The notes under the pieces are model-generated. The model did not search any database and had not been told where the DNA came from. It saw only the letters and a program-made list of their open reading frames with translations. From Sphingobacterium multivorum (GTDB lineage: Bacteria > Bacteroidota > Bacteroidia > Sphingobacteriales > Sphingobacteriaceae): 64,000 nucleotides of DNA. Both the position numbers and the translations under genes were made by a program. Shown piece after piece: positions 1 to 7,839 of the stretch (positions within the stretch are counted from its first letter, which is position 1; each line of letters opens with the position of its first letter). The DNA lies in NCBI RefSeq assembly GCF_900457465.1, contig NZ_UAUU01000009.1, positions 1,054,001-1,118,000 of the forward strand, in the 5' to 3' direction.

Positions 1-7
1 GCTTTAA

Positions 8-778
8 ATGATGAACGAAACCTACGATAAAGTTCAGATATTGAATATGGATATCTTGTCACTAACAAGTGATGAACTTTTAAAATCGTTAAATAAGGGA
101 ATATTATTTACAATAAATGTAGACCATTATATTAAATTACAGAATGACTTAGATTTTTATGATTGTTATAAAGCAGCGGATTGGGTTGTTTGTGATAGCA
201 GGATAATATTTTTGATGGCTAAATTTTTAAGGCGTCCTTTACTAGAAGTTATCCCAGGATCTTCTTTTTTTTCGAAATTTTACCTTTACCACAAAAGTAA
301 TCCTGATATTAAAATCTTCTTACTTGGAGCAGAGGAGGGAGTTGCAATAAAAGCGATGAATAATATTAATGCCAAAGTAGAAAATAATATGGTGGTTGGA
401 GCGCATTCCCCAACATTCGGTTTTGAAAAAAATGAAAACGAATGCTTTGATATTATTAAGATAATTAAAGGAAGTGGTGCAAATGTATTAGTTGTTGGCT
501 TGGGAGCTCCTAAGCAAGAGAAATGGATTGCAAAATATAAACAGTATTTGCCTAATATAAATTTATTTATGGCTTTAGGCGCTACAATTGATTTTGAAGC
601 TGGTAATTTGAAACGCGCTCCGAAGTGGGTTCAAAGATTTTCATTAGAATGGATGTATCGTTTAATAAGGGAGCCCGGTAGATTATGGAAGAGATACCTT
701 GTGGATGATGTGGCAATTTTTCCTTTGATTTTAAAGCAGAAATTTGGGCGCTATAACAATCCGTTCAAATTAAAATAG
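8..778 (+). CDS. WecG/TagA/CpsF-family glycosyltransferase
   Basis: Family GT26 enzymes transfer a sugar such as N-acetylmannosaminuronate or N-acetylmannosamine to a lipid-linked intermediate on the cytoplasmic face of the membrane during surface polysaccharide synthesis. The 256-residue length is usual. The family signature GLGAPKQEKW is at about 164-173, preceded by a hydrophobic strand (ANVLVVGLG), and the early NVDHY segment and CDS motif (about 62-64) fit the substrate pocket. The C-terminal LEWMYRLIREPGRLWKRY is also typical. The next gene resembles the capsule-assembly porin Wzi, suggesting the tail of an exopolysaccharide locus that extends left of the window. The exact sugar cannot be told. 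Confidence 0.93.
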   Translation: MMNETYDKVQILNMDILSLTSDELLKSLNKGILFTINVDHYIKLQNDLDFYDCYKAADWVVCDSRIIFLMAKFLRRPLLEVIPGSSFFSKFYLYHKSNPDIKIFLLGAEEGVAIKAMNNINAKVENNMVVGAHSPTFGFEKNENECFDIIKIIKGSGANVLVVGLGAPKQEKWIAKYKQYLPNINLFMALGATIDFEAGNLKRAPKWVQRFSLEWMYRLIREPGRLWKRYLVDDVAIFPLILKQKFGRYNNPFKLK

Positions 779-1104
779 AATTATTTTAATAATTAATTCT
801 GTAAATCTTTTTAGAATGTTATGTTATTAAATGGTGATGTAATACATGTATTCAAAATTTTTTAGCAGTATTCCACTTTAAAATACTTATTATACTGTTT
901 TAAATGTATAAAATTTTTAAGATTCATACTATACGGAGTATAAATACGTAATTAATCTTTAAAAAGATACAACTTCATATAAGTTGTCTTAATTTTAATA
1001 TTATACATTTGAGACAATTGTTTTTATCTTTATTACATTAGTCAGCAATACTCGTTTAACGTTTCTTGCGATGCCTAATTTTATTTTATGCAATAAATTT
1101 TTAT
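779..1104. other. AT-rich intergenic spacer
   Basis: No convincing gene or hairpin terminator. The stretch is strongly AT-rich and probably holds the promoter of the Wzi-like gene, but I cannot place a clean TTTG/TAnnTTTG pair. Confidence 0.5.
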
Positions 1105-2650
1105 ATGAAAAATCTGGCTAATATTTTTTTTTATATTTTATTTATAAATCTACTCCTTATTGTTTCTCATGATAAGCTGTCTGCCCAGACAGATACGATA
1201 AAGCAATATGTGCAGGTAACTGTGGATGCTGGGTACACTAGCAATAGCACTGTACCCTTTTGGATGCGGTCTAACCAGTTTGGATCGATCCCGCTAAGCG
1301 GCACTTCAGGAATTGTATTGTTGCGTGCTGCACGCAATTACGGCTATACAGGAGAGTGGCCGGAAATAAAAGATAAAGCTCCAGCCTGGGACTGGGGCTA
1401 TGCTGTGGAAGCTCGTGCCAACATGGGTTCCAAAATCCAAGGTCAACTGATTGATGCACATGCCAAATTGCGATTCAAGATGTTTGAAGCCAAATTGGGA
1501 CGTACCAAAGATGTGACTGGGCTCAACGGGGATACCTTATTGAGTTCGGGTAACTTTGCTGTGTCGGGAAATGCCTTAGGGGTCCCTATGCTGGATATCA
1601 GGCTCTCCGAATATTATCGGCTCCCTTGGTTTGACGGCTTATTTTCCTTTAAAGGTAATTTTGCCAATGGCTATATGGGGAAGATGCTGGTCGATTCTGG
1701 CCAGTTTCAAACACCGCCACGCGATAATAATATGCCCACATTGCTGCACCAGAAATCGTTGTATGGACGCATCGGTAAAAAGGACTGGCGCATCAATTTC
1801 TATGGTGGTATCAGTCATCAGGTGCAATGGGGGCTGAAAAAAAAGTCTATGGGAGTAATTACACCTTAAATGATTTTCAGTCTTTACTGTATGTGATGTT
1901 TGGAAAGGCTTATGGAGCCCCGGGTGTGCCAAAATCAAAACTTGGGAATCAGCAGGGGTCAATTGATATGGCTTTTTCCTACGATTGGGACAATTTGCAA
2001 CTCATGGCTTATCGGCAAAATTTCTATGATGTGGGTGCACTCTCCAAATTGGCCAATATTGCGGATGGACTCAATGGCATCACCTTGACCAATAGACACT
2101 TTGGTCGCTCGTTAAAAAATTGGGACTGGCACAAGTTTTTGGTCGAGTTTTTTACTCTAAAGATCAGGCGGGATACCCTTGGTCAAAGCCAACGAAATCG
2201 GGCGATGAAGATTACTACAACAATTACTATTATCAACAAGGATGGTCTTACAAAAGCCAAGGCCTAGGTTCTCCGTTAATAGTGACAGCACACAGCGCAC
2301 GTGCTGGACAGGCAAATTTTCCCGGTGACTATTTTATCAGCAATCGTGTCGTGGCTGGCCATATCGGAACGAGGCTTCAGGTGTATGGCTGGAATGTGTT
2401 CAGCAAAATGACCCTTGCAAGACACTACGGCACTTTTGCTACCAGTATCTACGGGAAAACTACAGGGGAGATCAAAAGTGAGCCCTACGAGAAACAATTT
2501 GTCCCTGTATCTCAGTTCTCCGCAATTTTATCGGGTGAGCGGCAGCTCAAAAATAAAATGTACCTCGGGGTATCGCTCGCCTTGGATCAGGGGCAGCTGC
2601 TGGACGATAGTTTCGGAGCACGTGTATCTTACGAAAAGTGTACGGAATAG
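1105..2650 (+). pseudogene. Wzi-like capsule assembly outer-membrane protein, two frameshifts
   Basis: Wzi-family proteins are outer-membrane beta-barrels that anchor or organise capsular polysaccharide. The start at 1105 is followed by a signal peptide ending near LSAQ. The N-terminal segment with DAGYTSNSTVPFWMRSNQFG is typical of the family in Bacteroidota. The reading frame breaks twice: at an 8-A run (1837-1844), where a ninth A would restore the frame, and at a 6-T run near 2150, where a seventh T would. The protein is otherwise continuous through three frames to the stop at 2650, and the encoded residues look undamaged. It could be a sequencing error or a young pseudogene. It follows the GT26 gene, consistent with a polysaccharide locus. 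Confidence 0.75.
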
Positions 2651-2772
2651 CTAAAAAATAAGTTATCTTTCATAGCACTATAATTTATTAGATTCAGTCA
2701 GCGTTAATATTGAAGAGCAAAGGCGATTAATCTTTTTTGCTGAAAGACAGTCTATTAAAAAAATGAAGTGGT

Positions 2773-4140
2773 ATGGCAACGGACTTTATTAAAAATAAAC
2801 ATTTGGCCATTCGCGCAAGTTTCGGAATCAGCCTTGCGCAGGTCGAAAGATTAAACCATCTTCATCCAGAAGAGTTTTGGAAGGAACTTGCACAGAGCAG
2901 ACCCTTCCGCCCAATTAATTTTACTCCCCTGAAGCTCGATTTCGATGATCTGCCAGCATCACAGCTCGATGCCGAACAGAAAAAACAGCTTCAGCGACGA
3001 AATCAGAAACAGATCAACGAAATTAACCTCAAATTCCTGCAGGAAATGGTCAGCTCTGAAGATCAGCTCCGCGAAAAAATGGCTTCTTCTGGCACGGCCA
3101 TTTTGCTTCAAGGAGCGGCAGCCCGCAGTTTAATGAGCTGTTGCTGAATAAAATCAGGGAAAATGCACTCGGCAACTTCAAAAGCCTCCTTTGGCAGTTT
3201 CCACATCACCTGCAATGCTCAATTTTCTCAATAATCAGCAGAACAGCAAAGAACATCCCAATGAAAATTTGCGCGTGAACTCATGGAGCTTTTCACAATG
3301 GGAGGGGAAACTATACCGAACATGATGTGCGTGAAGCCGCAAGGGCATTTACTGGGTGGTCCTACAACAAGGATGCTGTTTTTATACAAAGGAAAAATAT
3401 CCACGATGAAGGGAAGAAAACTTTCCTTGGAAAAACGGGCAACTTTGACGGCAATGCTATCCTTGATATTATCCTGGAACAACCTGCTGCAGCTAAATTT
3501 ATTGCAACTAAAATCTATCGTTTTTTTGTCAATGAAAAAGCAGATGACAAGCTCATTCATCGTTTAAGTGAAAAGTTGTATGCTACGGGTTATGAGATAA
3601 TGCCCTTGCTCGAAGATATATTCACATCGCCCTGGTTTTTCAAAAAAGAACATATGGGTAGCAAGATTAAGTCGCCCATCGAATTAATGGTGGGCATGAT
3701 GCGTATATTGGATATGAAAGTAGGTGTTCCCGAAAATTTGATTACTTACCAGAAGCTATTGGGCCAGATGCTACTCTATCCGCCAAATGTGGCTGGATGG
3801 CCATCAGGAAGATCCTGGATCGATAGCTCTACACTATTGCTCCGTATGCAGATGCCGCAAATATGGACTGGTCTGAGGCCGCTCGATCTGAAACCCCGGC
3901 CAGATGACGACCTCGAAATGGGACTTCCTCAAAAACAGAATCTAACAAGCACATTCAAAGACCCCAAGATGAGTATTGATTGGAGCAAGGTAGAAGCTTC
4001 TTTTGCCGGTAGAAATGTTTCCGAAATCATTTTACAAAAAAGCTGGCCGAAGGCCATAAGGTATTCCAGCGATCTCGGATGGTCGTGTCCGCACGGATAT
4101 CATCGATGTCATGAGCACGCCCGAATATCAGCTTTGCTAA
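2773..4140 (+). pseudogene. DUF1800 family protein, several frameshifts
   Basis: DUF1800 proteins are secreted or periplasmic proteins of unknown function, almost always paired with DUF1501. Diagnostic pieces lie in different frames: an N-terminal part at 2773-3147; FWHGHFASRSG around 3080-3115; NELLLNKIRENALGNFKSLL to about 3190; the NSKEHPNEN and ARELMELFTMG pieces at 3240-3300; and EAARAFTGW onwards from 3327, including YPPNVAGWPSGRSWID. The C-terminus IIDVMSTPEYQLC ends at a stop at 4138-4140 in yet another frame. At least five single-base shifts are needed, several next to short homopolymers. The DUF1501 partner starts 19 bases downstream. Confidence 0.75.
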
Positions 4141-4159
4141 CCTTTAAAAAAATATAGCT

Positions 4160-5346
4160 ATGATTATTAAAAGGCGTGATTTTATAAAAATGAGCTCTCT
4201 GGCTACAGCTTCTTTGATGCTTCCCAATTTCTTGAAGGCGATGGCTCTGCCCGAAGCACTTGGAAAGGATAATAAAGTATTGGTGGTTTTGCAGCTCAAC
4301 GGAGGGAATGATGGGCTTAATACAATTATTCCGGTACGAAACGATATCTATTTTCGTGAACGAAAGGTGATTGCGGTCCATGATGCTTTGCCTCTGACGG
4401 ACGAGGCCGGTATAAACCCTGCTTTGAGTTTCTTTAAAGAACTTTTTGATAGTGGGGAGATCGCTGTGCTGAACAATGTTGGCTACCCTAATCCTGATAA
4501 ATCTCATTTTCGGAGTATGGATATCTGGCAGAGTGCCAGTAGGAGCGATGAATATCTTGAAAGCGGTTGGATAGGCAGATATCTCGATGAGGCTTGTTAC
4601 CAATGCGAACATCCCACACAAGCACTCGAAGTCGGTGATATGCTGAGCCTGGCGATGAAAGGGAACAAGTCCAAAGCCTTTGCATTTCAAGATCCCAAGA
4701 AAATGTATCAGACAAGTCGCGATGAGTACTTTAAATTTATCCATCAAGCACATCGTCATGATGACGAAACCGTAGAATATCTTTACCAGACGTTGGGCTC
4801 AACCATCAATAATGCAGCTTATATCTTTGATAAAGCAAAACCAAAGCAAATAAGATGCAATACCCCGATTCGGCCCTGGCAAAGGACTTTAAGACCATAG
4901 CTTCTCTTATCAAGTCAGATATCAACACCAAAGTTTATTATCTTCAGATCGGGAGCTTCGATACACATGTCAATCAAAAGCAGCAGCAGGAGAACCTGTT
5001 TAAGATTATTAATGATGCGGTGAGGGCGTTTGTACACGATCTAAAAGAAAATGGACTGTTTAACGATGTGCTGTTGATGACTTTTTCCGAATTTGGGCGG
5101 CGGGTGGCTCAGAACGCGAGTAACGGAACCGATCATGGAACTGCTAATCAGCTGTTTTTTATTTCAGGTGGTCTAAAGAAGAAGGGATTATTGAATGCAC
5201 TGCCTGATCTGCAGCATCTTAAAGATGGCGATCTCATCTATACCGAAGACTTCCGTAAAGTCTATGCAACTGTATTGAAAAACTGGCTCAAGGCGGACGA
5301 TAGGAGAATTCTGGGCTGGAAAAATGGTATCTATGACTTTATATGA
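4160..5346 (+). pseudogene. DUF1501 family protein, one frameshift
   Basis: DUF1501 proteins are secreted alkaline-phosphatase-like proteins of unknown substrate, partners of DUF1800. The N-terminus has a twin-arginine-like signal (KRRDFIK followed by a hydrophobic stretch), then VVLQLNGGNDGLNTIIPV and NPDKSHFRSMDIWQSA, all typical. The C-terminal half contains IGSFDTHVNQ, MTFSEFGRRV and NGTDHGTANQLF, the expected metal-site region. The frame is lost near 4850, in CAAATAAG; one extra A there would join the halves. Apart from that single indel it is complete, about 395 residues. The gene lies directly after the DUF1800 gene, probably in one operon. Confidence 0.85.
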
Positions 5347-5376
5347 GAGAACGGTGAGTCCAGTGAACAGGTAAAT

Positions 5377-5770
5377 TTTTGATTAACCTATTTTGCATAA
5401 AAACGACCTATTTAAAGGTGTAGTTATTTATTATGGGTGCAATCTTATATTCCAGCCAGCTCGGTTCACAATCTTCTCAATTATGGTTTAGGATTTCTAA
5501 AAAAAGTCGATGAAACCGTTCTCAAGCTGATGCGCTAATCCGAAGCTTAGATTTAAAATATTTACAAAAAGAGCTTATGGAAGCCAAGTAACGAACCAAG
5601 CTAATAAAAAATATTAATCCATATGAGTAAATAAAAATAATTTTATTATTTTTAAAGTATTATATACTTAAGTAAAATTTTCAATTAAACTATTTCGCTA
5701 AAAAAAACGTCTTATTTAATGGTGTAGTTATTTATTATGGATGCAATCTTATATTCCAGCTCGGTTGTGA
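5377..5770 (+). repeat. imperfect direct repeat of about 90 bases (two units)
   Basis: Units at about 5377-5468 and 5678-5766 share GTAGTTATTTATTATG, TGCAATCTTATATTCCAGC and flanking TTTAA..GGTGTAG sequence. The second unit lies inside an open frame; the first does not stay open. This looks like a partial local duplication or two remnants of one gene. Confidence 0.6.
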
Positions 5771-5948
5771 TCCTAGTGAAATTATTAAGTTTATCGCCGC
5801 CGCCGGCTTATTTTCCTTACTTTTAACATCTGGTCAAGTGATCCATTTTACTCCCTTAGATCCTGTTCATTTTAGATCATGGCTGCTTAGTTATGGTGTA
5901 CAGGACATTAAGTGCAATTACAATTGTTTAAATCTGTCAAAAGCTTAA
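5676..5948 (+). other. open frame without start codon, possible gene remnant
   Basis: An 87-codon or longer open frame with no ATG ends at TAA 5946-5948. It encodes segments such as FIAAAGLFSLLLTSGQVIHF and DPVHFRSWLLSYGV, which look protein-like. I do not recognise the family. It sits between the DUF1501 gene and an Rpn tail remnant, so it may be debris of an inserted gene. Confidence 0.3.
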
Positions 5949-5949
5949 T

Positions 5950-5991
5950 ATGGCCAAGCCTGATGGTGAGAAATATTTCAAAAGAGTATAG
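5950..5991 (+). pseudogene. Rpn-family nuclease, last 13 codons only (copy 1)
   Basis: The 13-residue end MAKPDGEKYFKRV matches the C-terminus of the Rpn fragment at 25056-25319 (LAKPEVEKYFKGV). The downstream sequence, a terminator with GAAGCCACTT/AGGGAGTGGC and a second hairpin motif, is the same as behind the three other Rpn copies. The rest of the gene has been lost. Confidence 0.6.
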
Positions 5992-6037
5992 AAACTGTAA
6001 TAGAGTAGTTTGAAGTTTGTATTTATTTAATTATTGA

Positions 6038-6061
6038 AGCCACTTCCCAAAGGGAGTGGCT
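6038..6061 (+). terminator. intrinsic terminator behind Rpn copy 1
   Basis: Stem AGCCACTTCC / AGGGAGTGGCT with a short loop, followed by TTTTATT. The same hairpin closes all four Rpn copies. Confidence 0.8.
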
Positions 6062-6173
6062 TTTATTCTTGAAAGATGCTGTGTCCTAAATAAAAAATCC
6101 TCTTTTATCATCGATAAAAGAGGAACAATTTAAATATTAATTACTTTATGAAAAAAAACTTTTTGATTTTAAA

Positions 6174-6229
6174 GTGTCCTAATAAATTAGGACACTTGGC
6201 TAAATGCTATGTTTCAACCGGCATATCTA
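6174..6229 (+). ncRNA. dispersed hairpin motif with CAACCGGC tail (copy 1)
   Basis: A perfect 10-bp stem (GTGTCCTAAT / ATTAGGACAC) is followed by ACTTGGCTAAATG and TTTCAACCGGCAT. The same layout recurs at 25.5, 26.6, 43.25 and 45.16 kb with a different stem sequence each time but pairing mostly kept, which suggests an RNA structure or a mobile repeat. Strand is assigned from the neighbouring Rpn genes. Confidence 0.5.
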
Positions 6230-6300
6230 AGATAGGAATATTTTTTTAAAATTAAAATAGGAGTTAATATCTTTTTGATTTTTATTTTTAAGGGAACTGC

Positions 6301-6555
6301 CTAAGATGAACCAATTATTGGACGATTGCCGTTACCATAGAAATAGTCGAAAAGGTGATTTGGTTAAAATTGATATGCTTTTGCTATAGCCTGCATTTGA
6401 ATGGGGTAAAAATCGGTTTCATCATTTGCATTTCGAATTCTGGTTATTAGACTGCCACAGGCTCTAATTGCAGATGTGGTCACATCTGCAGAAAGGTTAA
6501 TACCTTAGATAAATTTTGCAAACTCCGTTTGATCTTTTGTCGGAGAATTGATCAC
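6301..6555 (-). pseudogene. XRE-family regulator, broken (copy I)
   Basis: Reading leftwards from a GTG at 6555, the frame gives TKDQTEFAKFI, stop, GINLSADVTTSAIRACGS, LITRIRNANDETDFYPIQ, a second stop, then LFDYFYGNGNRPIIGSS. This is a Cro/CI-type HTH protein with two internal nonsense codons. A paralogue at 45289-45557 has the same conserved end (QLFDYF.G..ERPIIGLS). It lies directly downstream of the coiled-coil gene at 6595-6969 on the same strand, so the two were probably co-transcribed. Confidence 0.6.
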
Positions 6556-6594
6556 TAGATACGTATAGTCGTGCAATAAATTTTCACAATGCTA

Positions 6595-6969
6595 TTATTT
6601 ACCAGATAGAGATTCAATTAACGCTTTCTGAGTATAAATCAATTCTTTTTGTGTTTGTATTGTTTCCTCCTGCATAGAGATTAATCGGTTGGCTTGATCG
6701 AATTGTTCTTTTAGAGAATTGATTTTTTCATCCCATTGTTTATATTCTTCTTCTCTATAGCTTTTAAATGGCTCGTCGTTGTAGTAATATTGTATGAAAT
6801 TATGGTCTAATGCCTTTGAATAAATTAATAGTTTATCAAAGGAAAGAGAGGATTTTTTATAATCATTTCCAACATTTTGCTGCTTTTCATTTATTAGATC
6901 ACCAACCATTTTCTGCGACAAGTTTTTTTTATCTGCTATTTCCTTTATCTTCTGTCCGATGTTCATCAA
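6595..6969 (-). CDS. XRE-like HTH protein with C-terminal coiled coil
   Basis: The 124-residue protein has an N-terminal helix-turn-helix-like part (IGQKIKEIADKKNLSQKMVGD) and a C-terminal coiled coil (about 75-122; EKINSLKEQFDQANRLISM, then heptads of ETIQTQKELIYTQKALIE). A paralogue at 45596-45979 shares the C-terminal half almost exactly but differs in the HTH part, so DNA specificity may differ. The gene is divergent from the structured leader and small peptide frame at 7.0-7.4 kb. The shared intergenic region carries GTCTCG-N29-CGAGAC, a possible target of this protein. This is inference; no target is known. Confidence 0.7.
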   Translation of the reverse strand: MMNIGQKIKEIADKKNLSQKMVGDLINEKQQNVGNDYKKSSLSFDKLLIYSKALDHNFIQYYYNDEPFKSYREEEYKQWDEKINSLKEQFDQANRLISMQEETIQTQKELIYTQKALIESLSGK

Positions 6970-6995
6970 TTTTATTTGTTGTTTTTACAAAATAT

Positions 6996-7026
6996 TTTGT
7001 TAAAAAAATTTATTTAATTATATTTG
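6996..7026 (+). promoter_or_regulatory. Bacteroidota-type promoter of leader module I
   Basis: TTTG at 6996-6999, a 19-base spacer, then TATATTTG at 7019-7026, a full match to the Bacteroidota -33/-7 consensus. It points away from the HTH gene toward the hairpin leader. The expected transcription start is near 7033. Confidence 0.75.
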
Positions 7027-7032
7027 TATCAT

Positions 7033-7221
7033 AATCAGTTAATCTGATTTAGTCTCGAATATCGAAACGGCAAATTTCAAATGACACGAGACGTAGGGTT
7101 TGCGAACCCCCTAAGCTTTTTGTATCTTTACAACAAGGAGGGGCGAGCACTCTCTATTGGAAACTGTGTCAAGGCTCTTTGCCGTGCCCGATGTTCAGTG
7201 GAAGATAGTGAGGCTCGCCTC
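7033..7221 (+). ncRNA. structured leader RNA, module I
   Basis: Downstream of the promoter come, in order: a small hairpin (AATCAG/CTGATT), GTCTCG (7052-7057) facing CGAGAC (7087-7092), hairpin GGGTT-tgcg-AACCC (7096-7109), the inverted repeat TTGTA/TACAA (which may also be a second promoter with TATCTTTA), and a long stem-loop at 7138-7221 closed by GAGG..CGAGC / GCTCGCCTC. Modules II and III keep the layout with different stem sequences. It precedes a 36-codon frame and, 600 bases on, a SusC operon. Confidence 0.6.
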
Positions 7222-7288
7222 TTTTATATTTAGACATCCTCTTCTAATTTCCCTCCTCGAGACTCTTTTGTTAACCAAATGTTAGATT

Positions 7289-7399
7289 ATGAAGCTAATT
7301 GAGTCAATCACGTATACAGCAGGGAGGCAGATCAAGGATCAGCTGAACCAGCTTGCAGTAATGCTGCTCTTCAAAAACAAATATTGTCCGCCTGAATAG
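7289..7399 (+). CDS. 36-residue conserved small protein (module I)
   Basis: ATG at 7289 to TAG 7397-7399. The second half (RQIKDQLNQLAVMLLFKNKY then CPPE) is nearly identical to the 36-residue frame at 46305-46415 (RQIKDQLRQLAVSLLIKNKY, CPPE). The first half diverges and the nucleotide changes are mostly at third positions, so it looks like a real coding sequence. It has a basic/polar N-terminus, a short amphipathic or hydrophobic helix and a Cys-Pro-Pro-Glu end. Function is unknown: it could be a leader peptide, a small regulator or a toxin. I recognise no family. Confidence 0.6.
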   Translation: MKLIESITYTAGRQIKDQLNQLAVMLLFKNKYCPPE

Positions 7400-7839
7400 C
7401 CTCTCAAAAGCTTAAAATCAGCAATGTCCTTTACCACGGTAGAGGATTGTGCATACTAAAGCCTGCAAAGGCTTACCGATAGCACCGCCACTGCTGATTT
7501 TGCCGACCTGTACTTTTTCTAAGTTCTATGCCCCAATATTGCACAGCGCCCTTCTCTTTTTTATTCGCACTTTAAAAGTAGGGATTTTGCAATTCAAAAG
7601 CAAAACTTTAGAAAATTACATTTATAGATTATCTATATATAAGGTCGGTTTTTTATATTATATCGGATGCGGTATCGTCTATATCAAATCACGTGTAACT
7701 GTCCTGCACCGCGCCCGAAGACCTATTAATAGTTCTAGTTATTTACCGGAGTGACTCAGGTCAGAACCCTGGGATGAAATTGCTGATTCCGATCGGACAG
7801 GATTGTCTCTGCTTGGGCCGCTCCATTAAAACTTAAAAA
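7400..7839. other. leader region between small ORF and SusC
   Basis: No gene seen. The part to about 7640 is the shared tail of the 1.3-kb module. The segment near 7780-7800 (GCTGATTCCGATCGGACAGG) also occurs before the other SusC operon at about 47529 (GCTGATTTCGGTCGGACAGG), so it may be an operon-specific regulatory site. Confidence 0.4.

Larger units (their letters stand above)
6301..7640. repeat. 1.3-kb module, copy I (partner 45289-46650)
   Basis: Order and sequence are shared with 45289-46650: broken XRE gene, coiled-coil HTH gene, divergent promoter, GTCTCG..CGAGAC element, long hairpin, CTCGAGACTCTT, 36-residue frame ending in NKYCPPE, and a 3' tail (AGCACCGCCACTG, GATTTTGCCGACC, CTTCTCTTTT, GCACTTTAAAAGTA). 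Identity is patchy but extends over the whole block, so it is an old duplication. Confidence 0.8.

Noticed and set aside
5377..6560. Insertion sequence ends
   Set aside because: No transposase, no terminal inverted repeats or target duplication could be found around the repeats.
7052..7261. Invertible (phase-variable) promoter flanked by GTCTCG / CGAGAC
   Set aside because: The inverted words are only six bases, no site-specific recombinase gene is in the window, and the two words closest together do not enclose the promoter. A conserved RNA or operator fits better.
7449..7754. Plus-strand frame of 101 codons between the small ORF and SusC
   Set aside because: The composition is unlike protein, it is not kept in the duplicated module at 46.5 kb, and it has no plausible family.
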